Shown here in pieces: positions 50,185 through 58,021 of a DNA stretch of 64,000 nt. A program made the position numbers and the translations under genes. Origin of the DNA: Dysosmobacter acutus. GTDB lineage: Bacteria; Bacillota; Clostridia; Oscillospirales; Oscillospiraceae. The stretch is taken from positions 1,302,001 to 1,366,000 of the forward strand of contig NZ_JAHLQN010000001.1 of NCBI RefSeq assembly GCF_018919205.1, in the 5' to 3' direction. Position 1 is the first letter of the stretch. Each line of letters begins with the position of its first letter. The notes beneath the pieces were generated by a model. That model worked only from the letters and a program-made list of their open reading frames with translations. It searched no databases and was not told where the DNA came from.

Positions 50185-51513
50185 ATGAAGAAAAGAGATC
50201 AGTTTACGGGGAAGTGGGGCTTTATTGTGGCCTGTATCGGCTCCGCGGTGGGAATGGGCAATATCTGGCTGTTTCCCGCCCGGGTGTCCCAATACGGCGG
50301 CGCAGCCTTCCTGATCCCCTATTTTATCTGCGTGGTGGTCATCGGTTACACCGGGGTCATCGGGGAGATGGCCTTTGGTCGGGCCATGGAGGCGGGCCCC
50401 CTTGTGGCCTTTGGAAAGGTCACGGAGCGCTCAGGCAGGGGAAGGCGCCTTGGGGAGATGCTGGCGCTGATCCCTGTGCTTGGCAGCCTGGCCCTTGCCA
50501 TCGGCTACTCCGTTGTGGTGGGGTGGATTTTGAAGTACGCGGCCGGATCCATCACCGGCTCTGCCCTGACGCCCGTGTCCGTGGGGGAGTTTGAAGCCGC
50601 TTTCGGCGCGACGGCCTCCTCCTTTGGCAGCGTGGGATGGCAGCTGGCGGGCCTGGCGGTGGTGTTTGCCATCATGGTGTTCGGCGTCTCCTCCGGGATC
50701 GAGCGGGCCAACCGGGTCATGATGCCCCTCTTTTTCCTCATGTTCATCGCTGTGGCGGTCTACGTGTCCACCTTGGATGGCGCCGGCGCCGGATACCGCT
50801 ATTTGTTTTTGCCGGAGTCCTGGAGCGCCCTGCTCAACCCCAAGACCTGGCTCTATGCGCTGGGGCAGGCGTTCTTCTCTCTGTCGCTGGCCGGCTCCGG
50901 CACACTGGTCTACGGCTCCTACTTGAAAAAGGACGCGGACATTCCCTTCTGTGCCAGGAATGTGGCGCTGTTCGACACACTGGCCGCGCTGATCGCCGCG
51001 CTGGCCATCATTCCGGCCATGGCAGTCGCCGGCGTGGATACCACCCAAAGTGGACCGGGACTGATGTTCATCTACCTGCCGGGCGTTTTTAAACAGATGC
51101 CCGGCGGCAGGATCGTGATGATCGTCTTCTTTGTGGCCGTGCTGTTTGCAGGGCTGAGCTCGCTCATCAACCTCTTTGAGTCCCCTATCGAAGCGCTGCA
51201 AACCCGGTTTGGCTTCTCCAGGCGCAGGGCGGTGGGCACGGTGGGCGCGGTGGGCGCCGTGGTGGGCGTGTGCATCGAGGGGATTGTATCCGGCTGGATG
51301 GACGTGTGTTCCATCTACCTCTGCCCCGTTGGAGCGCTGCTTGCGGGCATCCTGTTTTTCTGGGTGTGCGGAAAGGACTTTGTCCGCGCACAGATCGACC
51401 AGGGAGCGGCCCGGCCTTTGGGAAAAGCGTTTGAACCCATGAGCAAGTACGGTTTTTGCGGCCTGACGCTTTTGGTTCTGGTGTTGGGCAGCGTCTTTGG
51501 CGGAATTGGATGA
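50185..51513 (+). CDS. Sodium:neurotransmitter symporter (NSS/SNF) family transporter
   Basis: A 442-residue LeuT-fold transporter. The TM1 region WGFIVACIGSAVGMGNIWLFP contains the unwound GMGNIW segment that binds substrate and Na+. Eleven or twelve TM helices follow. Bacterial members take up amino acids such as leucine, tryptophan or tyrosine with sodium. GGGAGAGAGG precedes the ATG at 50185. The substrate is not predictable here. Confidence 0.92.
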   Translation: MKKRDQFTGKWGFIVACIGSAVGMGNIWLFPARVSQYGGAAFLIPYFICVVVIGYTGVIGEMAFGRAMEAGPLVAFGKVTERSGRGRRLGEMLALIPVLGSLALAIGYSVVVGWILKYAAGSITGSALTPVSVGEFEAAFGATASSFGSVGWQLAGLAVVFAIMVFGVSSGIERANRVMMPLFFLMFIAVAVYVSTLDGAGAGYRYLFLPESWSALLNPKTWLYALGQAFFSLSLAGSGTLVYGSYLKKDADIPFCARNVALFDTLAALIAALAIIPAMAVAGVDTTQSGPGLMFIYLPGVFKQMPGGRIVMIVFFVAVLFAGLSSLINLFESPIEALQTRFGFSRRRAVGTVGAVGAVVGVCIEGIVSGWMDVCSIYLCPVGALLAGILFFWVCGKDFVRAQIDQGAARPLGKAFEPMSKYGFCGLTLLVLVLGSVFGGIG

Positions 51514-51517
51514 GAAG

Positions 51518-51546
51518 AAAGAGCGGCGCATACTGCGCCGCTCTTT
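51518..51546 (+). terminator. Rho-independent terminator
   Basis: AAAGAGCGGCGCA and TGCGCCGCTCTTT pair around TAC. Confidence 0.85.
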
Positions 51547-51663
51547 GCGTTCTCCACGTTTTGGCGGGCCACAGGCAGGCGGAAAAGGCCCCAAGATTTT
51601 GGCGGCCAGTTGAATCCATGGGCCGCATGGAGGGGAAATGCTGTTTTGCATAAGCCGCGGATC

Positions 51664-51697
51664 AAAAAAAGCCTGTGCTTTCAAAGCACAGGCTTTT
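51664..51697 (-). terminator. Terminator of the NhaC-type gene
   Basis: AAAGCCTGTGCTTT pairs with AAAGCACAGGCTTT; on the minus strand it starts 10 bases after the stop and runs into T residues. The 120 bases between this and the NSS terminator hold nothing recognisable. Confidence 0.85.
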
Positions 51698-51706
51698 CCT
51701 GAATGG

Positions 51707-53488
51707 TCAGTTGTTGGCGGCCGCAGGTTCGGAAGCCTTTTTGGCGGATCCTCTCCCGTGAGCAGAGCGGATGACCATCAGCGTCAGAACCATCAGCACC
51801 ACGGAGATGGGCAGCACCACAAGTGCGTTGGGGATAAAGCCGGCGATGAGGTAGCTGACAAAGCTGACCGCCGCCACGGTGACGGCATAGGGCAGCTGAG
51901 TGGACACGTGGCTCACGTGGTCGCACTGGGCGCCGGCGGAGGCCATGATGGTGGTGTCGGAGATGGGGGAGCAGTGGTCGCCGCAGACGGCGCCGGCCAT
52001 GCAGGCGGATACGCACACAATGGACAGGGGATTGCCGCCGTCCAAGGGGAACACGAAGAGCACGATGGGGATCAGGATGCCGAAGGTACCCCAGGAGGTG
52101 CCGGTGGCAAAGGCCAGCAGGCAGCCGATGACGAACACGATGGCGGGCAGGAACATCATGAAGTTCTCCGCAGAGGCCTTGACCACAGCGGCCACGAATT
52201 CACGGGCGCCCAAGGAATCGGTCATGGCCTTCAGGCTCCAGGCGAAGGTCAGGATCATGATGGCGGGCACCATGGCCTTGAATCCCTCGGGAATGCTTGC
52301 CATGATTTCCTTGAAGCTCATGGAGCGGCGGATCAGGTAGAACACCATGGTGAAGACCAGACCAAAGAAGGAGCCAAGCATGAGGCCCACCGACGCATCG
52401 GAGCCGGAGAAGGCGTCCACAAAGCTTGCGCCGGAGAAAAAGCCGCCGGAGTAGATCATGCCCACGATGCAGCAGACCACCAGCACCAGAATGGGCAGCA
52501 CCAGGTCGATGACCCGGCCCTTGCTTGCAGGCGCATCGTCGTCCATGCCGGCATAGGGGTTGGCGCCGGAGAAGAGGTCGCCCTCCAGCGCGTTGGACTC
52601 ATTGGCGGCCATGGGGCCGTAATCCATCTTGAAGCCCACCAGGCAGACCATGGTCACGATGGTCAAAATGGCATAGAAGTTAAAGGGAATGGCCCGGATA
52701 AAGAGGGCTAGGCCGGAGCCGTCGTCCACAAAGCCGGAAACGGCGGCGGCCCAGGAGGAAATGGGCGCGATGATGCAGATGGGCGCGGCAGTGGAGTCGA
52801 TGAGATAGGCCAGCTTTGCCCGGGAGACGTTGTGCTTGTCGGTGACCGGGCGCATCACGGAGCCCACGGTCAGACAGTTAAAATAGTCATCGATGAAAAT
52901 GAGGCAGCCCAGAACGACGGTGGCCAGCTGGGCGCCCACGCGGCTTTTGATGTTCTTGGCCGCCCAGCGCCCGAAGGCGGCGCTGCCTCCGGCCTTGTTC
53001 ATCAGGCAGACCATGGCGCCCAGAACCACAAGGAAGATCAGGATGCCCACGTTGTAGCCGTCGGAGAGCACGGAGACGATGCCGTCCTCAAACACATGAA
53101 GCACGGTGCCCTCAAAGTTGAAGTTGGAGTAGAGCATGCCGCCCACAAGGATGCCGATGAACAATGAGGAGTAGACCTCCTTGGTGATCAGCGCCAGTCC
53201 GATTGCGATGACCGGGGGAACCAGGGCCCAGGCGGACTCATAGTAGCGGCTGGACGCGGCCACCTCGCCCGCGCCGCCGCAGGTGGCGCAGACGTTGGCC
53301 CCGCCGCAGCTTTCGCAGGCGGAATCGGTGCCGTAACAGCTCATGCAGATGCCGTAGCCCTGGCAGTCGGGGCAGTCCACCATCTTTTGAGAGGCGTCCG
53401 CCGCCATGGCGGAGACAGTGACCAGCAGCACCAGGGCTGCGGCCAGAATGATGCGGGATACGATTCTTCTTCGGTTTGTGCTGTGCAT
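51707..53488 (-). CDS. NhaC-family antiporter / predicted lysine transporter with Cys-rich N-terminus
   Basis: A 593-residue NhaC-type carrier. An upstream lysine riboswitch marks it as a lysine transporter of the LysW type rather than a pure Na+/H+ antiporter. The N-terminus is odd: a signal-like helix (residues 9-29, ending SAMA) and then four CxxC pairs (Cys39/42, 48/51, 58/61, 67/70) with CxxCxGxG spacing, as in DnaJ zinc centres, before the first transport helix near residue 85. The start at 53488 has AGGAGGG upstream. Carrier blocks such as GAMVCLMNKAGGSAAFGRWA and SFFGLVFTMVFYLI are normal. Confidence 0.85.
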   Translation of the reverse strand: MHSTNRRRIVSRIILAAALVLLVTVSAMAADASQKMVDCPDCQGYGICMSCYGTDSACESCGGANVCATCGGAGEVAASSRYYESAWALVPPVIAIGLALITKEVYSSLFIGILVGGMLYSNFNFEGTVLHVFEDGIVSVLSDGYNVGILIFLVVLGAMVCLMNKAGGSAAFGRWAAKNIKSRVGAQLATVVLGCLIFIDDYFNCLTVGSVMRPVTDKHNVSRAKLAYLIDSTAAPICIIAPISSWAAAVSGFVDDGSGLALFIRAIPFNFYAILTIVTMVCLVGFKMDYGPMAANESNALEGDLFSGANPYAGMDDDAPASKGRVIDLVLPILVLVVCCIVGMIYSGGFFSGASFVDAFSGSDASVGLMLGSFFGLVFTMVFYLIRRSMSFKEIMASIPEGFKAMVPAIMILTFAWSLKAMTDSLGAREFVAAVVKASAENFMMFLPAIVFVIGCLLAFATGTSWGTFGILIPIVLFVFPLDGGNPLSIVCVSACMAGAVCGDHCSPISDTTIMASAGAQCDHVSHVSTQLPYAVTVAAVSFVSYLIAGFIPNALVVLPISVVLMVLTLMVIRSAHGRGSAKKASEPAAANN

Positions 53489-53499
53489 GAAAAAACCCT

Positions 53500-53541
53500 C
53501 CTGTAAAAAATTTGAAGCCATGATTTCTATCATGACTTCAT
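53500..53541 (-). terminator. Expression-platform terminator of the lysine riboswitch
   Basis: On the minus strand GAAGTCATGAT pairs with ATCATGGCTTC around AGAA, followed by AAATTTTTT, just before the ribosome site of the NhaC-type gene. Lysine-bound aptamer should let this hairpin form and stop transcription. Confidence 0.82.
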
Positions 53542-53576
53542 ACAGGTGGGCGCAATGGTGCCTATAGTCGTATGTG

Positions 53577-53766
53577 ATCATGATAGCACTCCACCGCCCG
53601 TTGCCGGTACGATGACAGTCCGCAGAATATTCTCCCACGGCCCGGAATCCCCCCGCCAGGCAGCTTTGGGGGAAACCTCGGCGGCAGCCCCTTTCCGTTC
53701 CCGATGCCTGTCGTTTGCATGGAACGTACTCATGGATGCCGCGCCTCTATCAAAGGTCTTCAATTG
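53577..53766 (-). promoter_or_regulatory. Lysine riboswitch (L box)
   Basis: Blocks in the right order for the L-box aptamer occur on the minus strand: GATAGAGGCGCGG, ATGAGTA, GGAAAGGGGCTGCCGCCGAGG, GGACTGTCATC and GGAGTGCTATC. They correspond to the B. subtilis lysC leader blocks GAUAGAGGUGCG, AGAGUA, GAAAGGGGAGCGUCGCCGAAG, GGCUGUCA and GGGCUAUC. A terminator follows and the regulated gene is an NhaC-type carrier, a known L-box target. Pairing of all five helices was not computed. Confidence 0.87.
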
Positions 53767-53772
53767 TGTCTT

Positions 53773-53800
53773 ATTATACGGGAAGAAAAGGGCTTGTCAA
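53773..53800 (-). promoter_or_regulatory. Promoter of lysine riboswitch / NhaC-type gene
   Basis: TTGACA, 16 bases, TATAAT on the minus strand, a few bases before the aptamer. Confidence 0.85.
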
Positions 53801-53840
53801 CCGCCTTGCAGGGGGAAATGCGGTTTTTCTTGCACAGGCG

Positions 53841-53873
53841 ACAAAGGAGCGCCAAATTTTGGCGCTCCTTTGT
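53841..53873. terminator. Stem-loop after uracil permease
   Basis: ACAAAGGAGCGCC and GGCGCTCCTTTGT form a perfect 13-base stem 17 bases after the permease stop. The following T run is short, so it may also act in RNA stability. Confidence 0.7.
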
Positions 53874-53890
53874 GTGATATTCACAAGGAA

Positions 53891-55231
53891 TCAATACCTG
53901 CCCAGGTCAGCGGAGGCGTCGGAGTTGGCGGTTTTACCGAACTGATAGTCGTTGCCGGGCAGCGCCGCGTTGAGCACAATCCCCACCAGGGCGGCGGTGG
54001 CGATGCCAGAGAGCTTGATGGTGACGGAGCCCAGGGCGAATACGATGGCCTCGTCGCCGCCGGTGCCGTATTTGATGCCCACGGCCAGCACCAGGATCAA
54101 AGCGGCGATAATGACGTTGCGGCTCTTGGTGAAGTCCACCTGGTTTTCCACCACGTTCCGCACGCCCACGGCGGAGATCATACCGTAGAGGATCAGGGAT
54201 ACGCCGCCTAAGGTGGCCTGAGGCATCACCTCGATGACGGCGGCGAACTTGGGACTGAAGGAGAGGATGATGGCAAACACGGCGGCCAGGCGGATGACAC
54301 GGGGATCGTAGACCCGGGTCAGATTCAAAACGCCGGTGTTCTCCCCGTAGGTGGTGTTGGCCGGGGCACCGAACAGCGACGCGGCGATGGTGGCCAGGCC
54401 GTCGCCCAACAGGGAGCGGTGCAGGCCGGGGTCCTCAATAAAGTTGTCGCCCACGGTGGAGGAGATGGCGGACATGTCGCCGATATGCTCCATGATGGTG
54501 GCGATGGAGATGGGGACAATGGTGATGGCGGCGGTAATCAGCAGCGAGACGTCAGGGCTTTGGAAAATGGCGAACACCGTGTTGCTCCACTGGAAGGGCA
54601 GGCCGAACCAGGCGGCCTCCCGGACTGCGGTGAAGTCCACATTGTTGGTGACGGCCGCCACCCCATAGGAGGCGATGATGCCCAGCAGGATGGGGATGAT
54701 CTTCACCATGCCCTTGCCCCAGATGTTGCAGACGATGACCACCACAATGGCCACCAGCGCGATGCCCCAGTTCTGGGCGCAGCAGGAGAGGGCCCAGCCG
54801 GACAGACACAGCCCGATGGCGATGATGATGGGACCGGTGACGATGGGCGGGAAAAAGCGCATGACCTTGTTGGCGCCGAAGGCCTTGAACAGGGCGGAGA
54901 TCACCAGATACAAAAGGCCCGCACAGGCCACGCCGAAACAGGCGTAGGGTAAAAGCTCCGCCTCGCCGCCCGGGGCGATAGTGGTGTAGGCCGCCAGGAA
55001 TGCAAAGGAGGAGCCTAAGAAGGCGGGCACCTTACGCTTGGTCAGAAGGTGGAACAGCAGTGTGCCCAGTCCCGCGAACAGCAGCGTGGCGGAGACGCTG
55101 AGGCCGGTGATGGCCGGCACCAGCACGGTGGCGCCGAACATGGCGAACATGTGCTGGAGGCCTAACACCAGCATTTTGGGAGTGCCCAGGGTACGGGCGT
55201 CAAGGACGGGTTTCATCTCGGTTTCTTTCAT
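53891..55231 (-). CDS. Uracil/xanthine permease (NCS2, UraA/PyrP-like)
   Basis: A 446-residue, 14-TM nucleobase:cation symporter. LGLQHMFAMFGATVLVPAITGL is the UraA N-terminal helix with the QH motif; EHIGDMSAIS (substrate-binding Glu) and GDGLATIAASLFGAPANTTYGENTGVL complete the NCS2 signature. The residues and attenuator context favour uracil over xanthine. The ATG at 55231 has GAGAGGAG upstream. A leader peptide, attenuator and strong promoter precede it. Confidence 0.92.
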   Translation of the reverse strand: MKETEMKPVLDARTLGTPKMLVLGLQHMFAMFGATVLVPAITGLSVSATLLFAGLGTLLFHLLTKRKVPAFLGSSFAFLAAYTTIAPGGEAELLPYACFGVACAGLLYLVISALFKAFGANKVMRFFPPIVTGPIIIAIGLCLSGWALSCCAQNWGIALVAIVVVIVCNIWGKGMVKIIPILLGIIASYGVAAVTNNVDFTAVREAAWFGLPFQWSNTVFAIFQSPDVSLLITAAITIVPISIATIMEHIGDMSAISSTVGDNFIEDPGLHRSLLGDGLATIAASLFGAPANTTYGENTGVLNLTRVYDPRVIRLAAVFAIILSFSPKFAAVIEVMPQATLGGVSLILYGMISAVGVRNVVENQVDFTKSRNVIIAALILVLAVGIKYGTGGDEAIVFALGSVTIKLSGIATAALVGIVLNAALPGNDYQFGKTANSDASADLGRY

Positions 55232-55283
55232 GACGTTTCTCCTCTCACAATTTGGAGCCCGGGTAAATTTTCCCACATCCGGG

Positions 55284-55312
55284 CAAAAAAAATACCGGCA
55301 AATAGCCGGTCA
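55284..55312 (-). promoter_or_regulatory. Transcription attenuator of uracil permease gene
   Basis: On the minus strand ACCGGC-TATTT-GCCGGT is followed by a run of eight T after AT, an intrinsic terminator. It starts inside the stop codon of a 16-codon leader peptide. The RNA just upstream is a pyrimidine-rich track. The layout is that of E. coli pyrBI, where slow transcription at low UTP lets the ribosome disrupt the hairpin. A second stem (GCCCGG with CCCGGGC, about 55255-55284) lies downstream. Confidence 0.75.
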
Positions 55313-55360
55313 AAAAGGGAACAAGAAAGAAGGAACAGGCTGTTTCACACACTTCAACAT
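55310..55360 (-). CDS. Leader peptide of uracil permease attenuator
   Basis: A 16-residue reading frame, MLKCVKQPVPSFLFPF, with AGGGAGGA six bases before its ATG, a strong ribosome site. Its last ten codons are coded by a C/T track (CCTTCTTTCTTGTTCCCTTT), and its TGA is the first base pair of the terminator stem. This places a translating ribosome over the hairpin when polymerase pauses. It is not homologous to anything I recognise. Confidence 0.7.
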   Translation of the reverse strand: MLKCVKQPVPSFLFPF

Positions 55361-55391
55361 CTCAGTTCCTCCCTTCATTTGATTGAAAATC

Positions 55392-55420
55392 ATTATACGA
55401 AAGGGACGGGAAAAATGCAA
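55392..55420 (-). promoter_or_regulatory. Promoter of uracil permease transcript
   Basis: TTGCAT, 17 bases, TATAAT on the minus strand, about 30 bases before the leader peptide start. Confidence 0.8.
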
Positions 55421-55475
55421 GCACTTTCTTCGATAAGATGTGACGGAAATTTATCAAAAAGCTTGTCGAATCTGA

Positions 55476-55508
55476 CAAAATAAAAGAGAAGGCAAACGCC
55501 TTCTCTCT
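55476..55508 (-). terminator. Terminator of BTAD regulator gene
   Basis: AGAGAAGGC and GCCTTCTCT pair, followed by TTTATTTT on the minus strand. Confidence 0.87.
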
Positions 55509-55512
55509 TTGT

Positions 55513-56706
55513 TCAGCATGTGGGGTCCAGAGGCTGTACGCTGTAGCGCAGCAGGGCCGGGGAGTGTGGATACTGGCGCCCGAACTGCCTGACGATGCGA
55601 TCCATGACCATGCAGCTGTTTTCATAATTGGCCCGGGGCAGCAGGATGATAAACTGGGAGACGCTGCACCGGGACGCGATGTCGCCCCGCCGCAGGCTCA
55701 GCCGGACCAATTCACTCAAATTTTCCATGCAGCGGTCCAGACTCCGCTTTGCAAGCTTTGCGCCCTTCATATTTGTGACGCTCAAAAGGGCGATGTGGGC
55801 GGCGTCACCGCTGCGGGCTACGCTGCGGGCCTCCGCCCGGTAGATGGCCTTGAAAAAGTCATAGTCGCACACCAGGGCGCCGGGGGCGGACGAGGGCTCC
55901 TTCAACTGATCCCGCACGGCGCTGATGTCCACCTCGTGCTCGTTGGTGGAGCGGATGGCCTCACGGTACAGCGCTTTGATCTCGTCGGAGGGCATGACGC
56001 CGAACCGGTCGAAGAGCATGTCGCTCATGGTTTCAAATACGGTGGCCGCCGCCTGCTGATTGCCCATGTCCAGCAGCTGGCGCATAAGATGGTAATAGAG
56101 AAACTCGTCGCAGTTCTCGATCTCAATGGCCTTGCGGCAGACTGCGGCGGCTTCGTCCAACCGGCCCTGCTCCTCCAGCAGGGGGATCACCTCGTGTACG
56201 GTCTGGGTATACAGGTTATGGAAGTATGTATTGACCGGCACCACCCATGGTTCGGTGGCGAGCTTGGGAAGGAAATCACCGCCGTAGAGCTCCAGCGCCT
56301 GCAAATAGGAGGCAAGACGCTGCTCCGGGTCCTCCTGGGTCCTGCCCGCCTTGCAGAGGGACTCAAACCGGTCCACATCATAGGCAAATGTCAGGTCGGG
56401 GTTCCATGCATAGTCGCCCTGACGGCGGACGATCAGCTCGTGTCCGACGCTGCCGCCCAACTGGTTGAGCATGGTACGCACCCGATGGAACATGGTCTTC
56501 AGGGCGTTGGCCGGATTGGAGCTGCTCTCCTCCTCACCCCAGAGAAGGTCAATCAGTTCATCCTGAGAAATGCTGCGATTTCGGAAATAGATCATATAGG
56601 CCAGCAGCAGCCACACCTTCCGGGAGCGGTTGTCGCTGTCATTGATCGCATCTGCACCATTGCTGATGGAAAACTCCCCAAGCATGCAAACGCGCAAATC
56701 CTCCAT
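55513..56706 (-). CDS. BTAD (SARP-like) transcriptional regulator with degenerate GGDEF-like tail
   Basis: A 397-residue regulator. Residues 1-100 form an OmpR-type winged helix (VCMLGEFSISNGADAI, then RKVWLLLAYM), and about 105-250 the helical BTAD repeat domain (VDRFESLCKAG, RKAIEIENCDEFLYYHLMR). The last 120 residues look like a diguanylate-cyclase fold without activity: RRGDIASRCSVSQFIILLP has SVSQF where GGDEF is expected. It could sense c-di-GMP or only dimerise. It is divergent from the transglutaminase/pilus genes and may control them. Confidence 0.78.
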   Translation of the reverse strand: MEDLRVCMLGEFSISNGADAINDSDNRSRKVWLLLAYMIYFRNRSISQDELIDLLWGEEESSSNPANALKTMFHRVRTMLNQLGGSVGHELIVRRQGDYAWNPDLTFAYDVDRFESLCKAGRTQEDPEQRLASYLQALELYGGDFLPKLATEPWVVPVNTYFHNLYTQTVHEVIPLLEEQGRLDEAAAVCRKAIEIENCDEFLYYHLMRQLLDMGNQQAAATVFETMSDMLFDRFGVMPSDEIKALYREAIRSTNEHEVDISAVRDQLKEPSSAPGALVCDYDFFKAIYRAEARSVARSGDAAHIALLSVTNMKGAKLAKRSLDRCMENLSELVRLSLRRGDIASRCSVSQFIILLPRANYENSCMVMDRIVRQFGRQYPHSPALLRYSVQPLDPTC

Positions 56707-56852
56707 TTAAAACACACCTGCCTTTCAAGTCGGGGCAGACAGCCCCAGCTTTTCAAGTATCCACACTATATCATAAAAAGTTCAGCCATGCAATCAAAAC
56801 TCGATTAAGGTTACAGGTAAATGAGCAAGATGAAAAAAATTTTAAAAATATA

Positions 56853-56881
56853 CTTCCATTTTCAAAATGATATGCTATACT
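56853..56881 (+). promoter_or_regulatory. Promoter of transglutaminase-like lipoprotein gene
   Basis: TGCTATACT is an extended -10 (56876-56881 for TATACT); the -35 CTTCCA is weak. The region 56707-56850 between the divergent genes is AT-rich and otherwise featureless. Confidence 0.5.
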
Positions 56882-56923
56882 GTTCCTTAGAATATGGATT
56901 GCTATGGAAAGGAAGCAGGCAGA

Positions 56924-57928
56924 ATGAACAAAAAGCACTTGGCCGCTCTGTTGGCGGCGGTGATGTTATTTTGTACCGGCTGCGCAGGCAGCAAGGTTCC
57001 CGACGGCAGCGACGTACCCATGGGTGCGGCCGACGCGAAGGTGTTTTCACAGTCGGTGGAGGTAAAAGACGCCGATCCCACCACGGAACTGGCCGTGCTG
57101 GCTACAGAGCCTGCCGTGATCAACGGCCTGATGCCTGTTGCCTCCGGCACGCTGGTCAAGCAGAACGCCAGCGCGGTGATCGACTATTCCAACACCGCCG
57201 ACGGCTATGTGATGGTGAAGTACACCGCCTCCACCTCCAAGAAGCTGAAGGCCCAGGTCAAGGGCCCCAGCGGGGTCACATACACCTACAACCTGACCGC
57301 CGGGGCGGACTACGCCACCTTCCCGCTTTCCGACGGCAATGGAAGCTATAAGGTCAGCGTCTTTGAAAACATCTCCGGCACATCTTACTCCACCGTGATT
57401 TCCGCCTCCTTTACCGCATCGCTGAAGGATGAATTCGCGCCGTTCCTGCTGCCCAACCAGTATGTGGATTACAAACCCGAGAGCAAGACCGTTGCAAAGG
57501 CGGCGGAGCTGACCTCCGGTGTGACGGATGCGCTGAAAAAGGTGCAGAAGGTCTACGAGTTTGTGGTGAAAAACATCTCCTATGACTATGATAAAGCTGC
57601 GTCCGTGAAGAGCGGATACCTGCCGGTGCTTGATACGGTGCTGGCGCAGAAAAAGGGAATCTGCTTTGACTATGCGGCGCTGATGGCGGCCATGCTCCGC
57701 AGCCAGGACGTCCCCACCAAGCTGGTGGTGGGCTACAGCGGGGATATCTACCATGCATGGATCAACGTCTACTCTCCGGAGTCCGGCTGGGTGGAGAATG
57801 TGGTCTATTTTGACGGAACCACCTGGAAGCTGATGGACCCCACCTTTGCCTCCACCGGAAACCAGAGCAAGGAAATCATGAAGTACATTGGCGACGGCAA
57901 GAACTACAGCGCCAAATATATTTACTGA
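56924..57928 (+). CDS. Transglutaminase-like lipoprotein
   Basis: A 334-residue secreted protein. The signal peptide ends at a plausible lipobox (TGC, Cys20). Residues about 70-170 form a beta-rich region and about 200-330 the transglutaminase-like cysteine protease fold with Cys247 (KGICFDYAALMAAML), His277 (YHAWINVY) and Asp305 (LMDPTF). Such surface enzymes crosslink or cleave peptides. AAAGGAAG precedes the ATG. It lies upstream of the pilus-like operon but is separated by a terminator. Confidence 0.88.
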   Translation: MNKKHLAALLAAVMLFCTGCAGSKVPDGSDVPMGAADAKVFSQSVEVKDADPTTELAVLATEPAVINGLMPVASGTLVKQNASAVIDYSNTADGYVMVKYTASTSKKLKAQVKGPSGVTYTYNLTAGADYATFPLSDGNGSYKVSVFENISGTSYSTVISASFTASLKDEFAPFLLPNQYVDYKPESKTVAKAAELTSGVTDALKKVQKVYEFVVKNISYDYDKAASVKSGYLPVLDTVLAQKKGICFDYAALMAAMLRSQDVPTKLVVGYSGDIYHAWINVYSPESGWVENVVYFDGTTWKLMDPTFASTGNQSKEIMKYIGDGKNYSAKYIY

Positions 57929-57969
57929 GGACTGAACAGAAGGTCTTTACTTGCAAGTGAATATTTTGT

Positions 57970-58003
57970 AAAATGGACTTGCGCAAGCAAGTCCATTTTT
58001 TGT
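57970..58003 (+). terminator. Rho-independent terminator
   Basis: AAAATGGACTTGC and GCAAGTCCATTTT pair around GCAA, followed by more T. It lies only 18 bases before the PilC start, so some read-through into the pilus-like operon is possible. Confidence 0.85.
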
Positions 58004-58021
58004 TGAATCGTGGAGAGGAAT

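Noticed and set aside
55255..55290. Purine or PreQ1 riboswitch before the uracil permease
   Set aside because: None of the conserved core blocks of purine or PreQ1 aptamers are present; the leader peptide plus terminator explains the region better.
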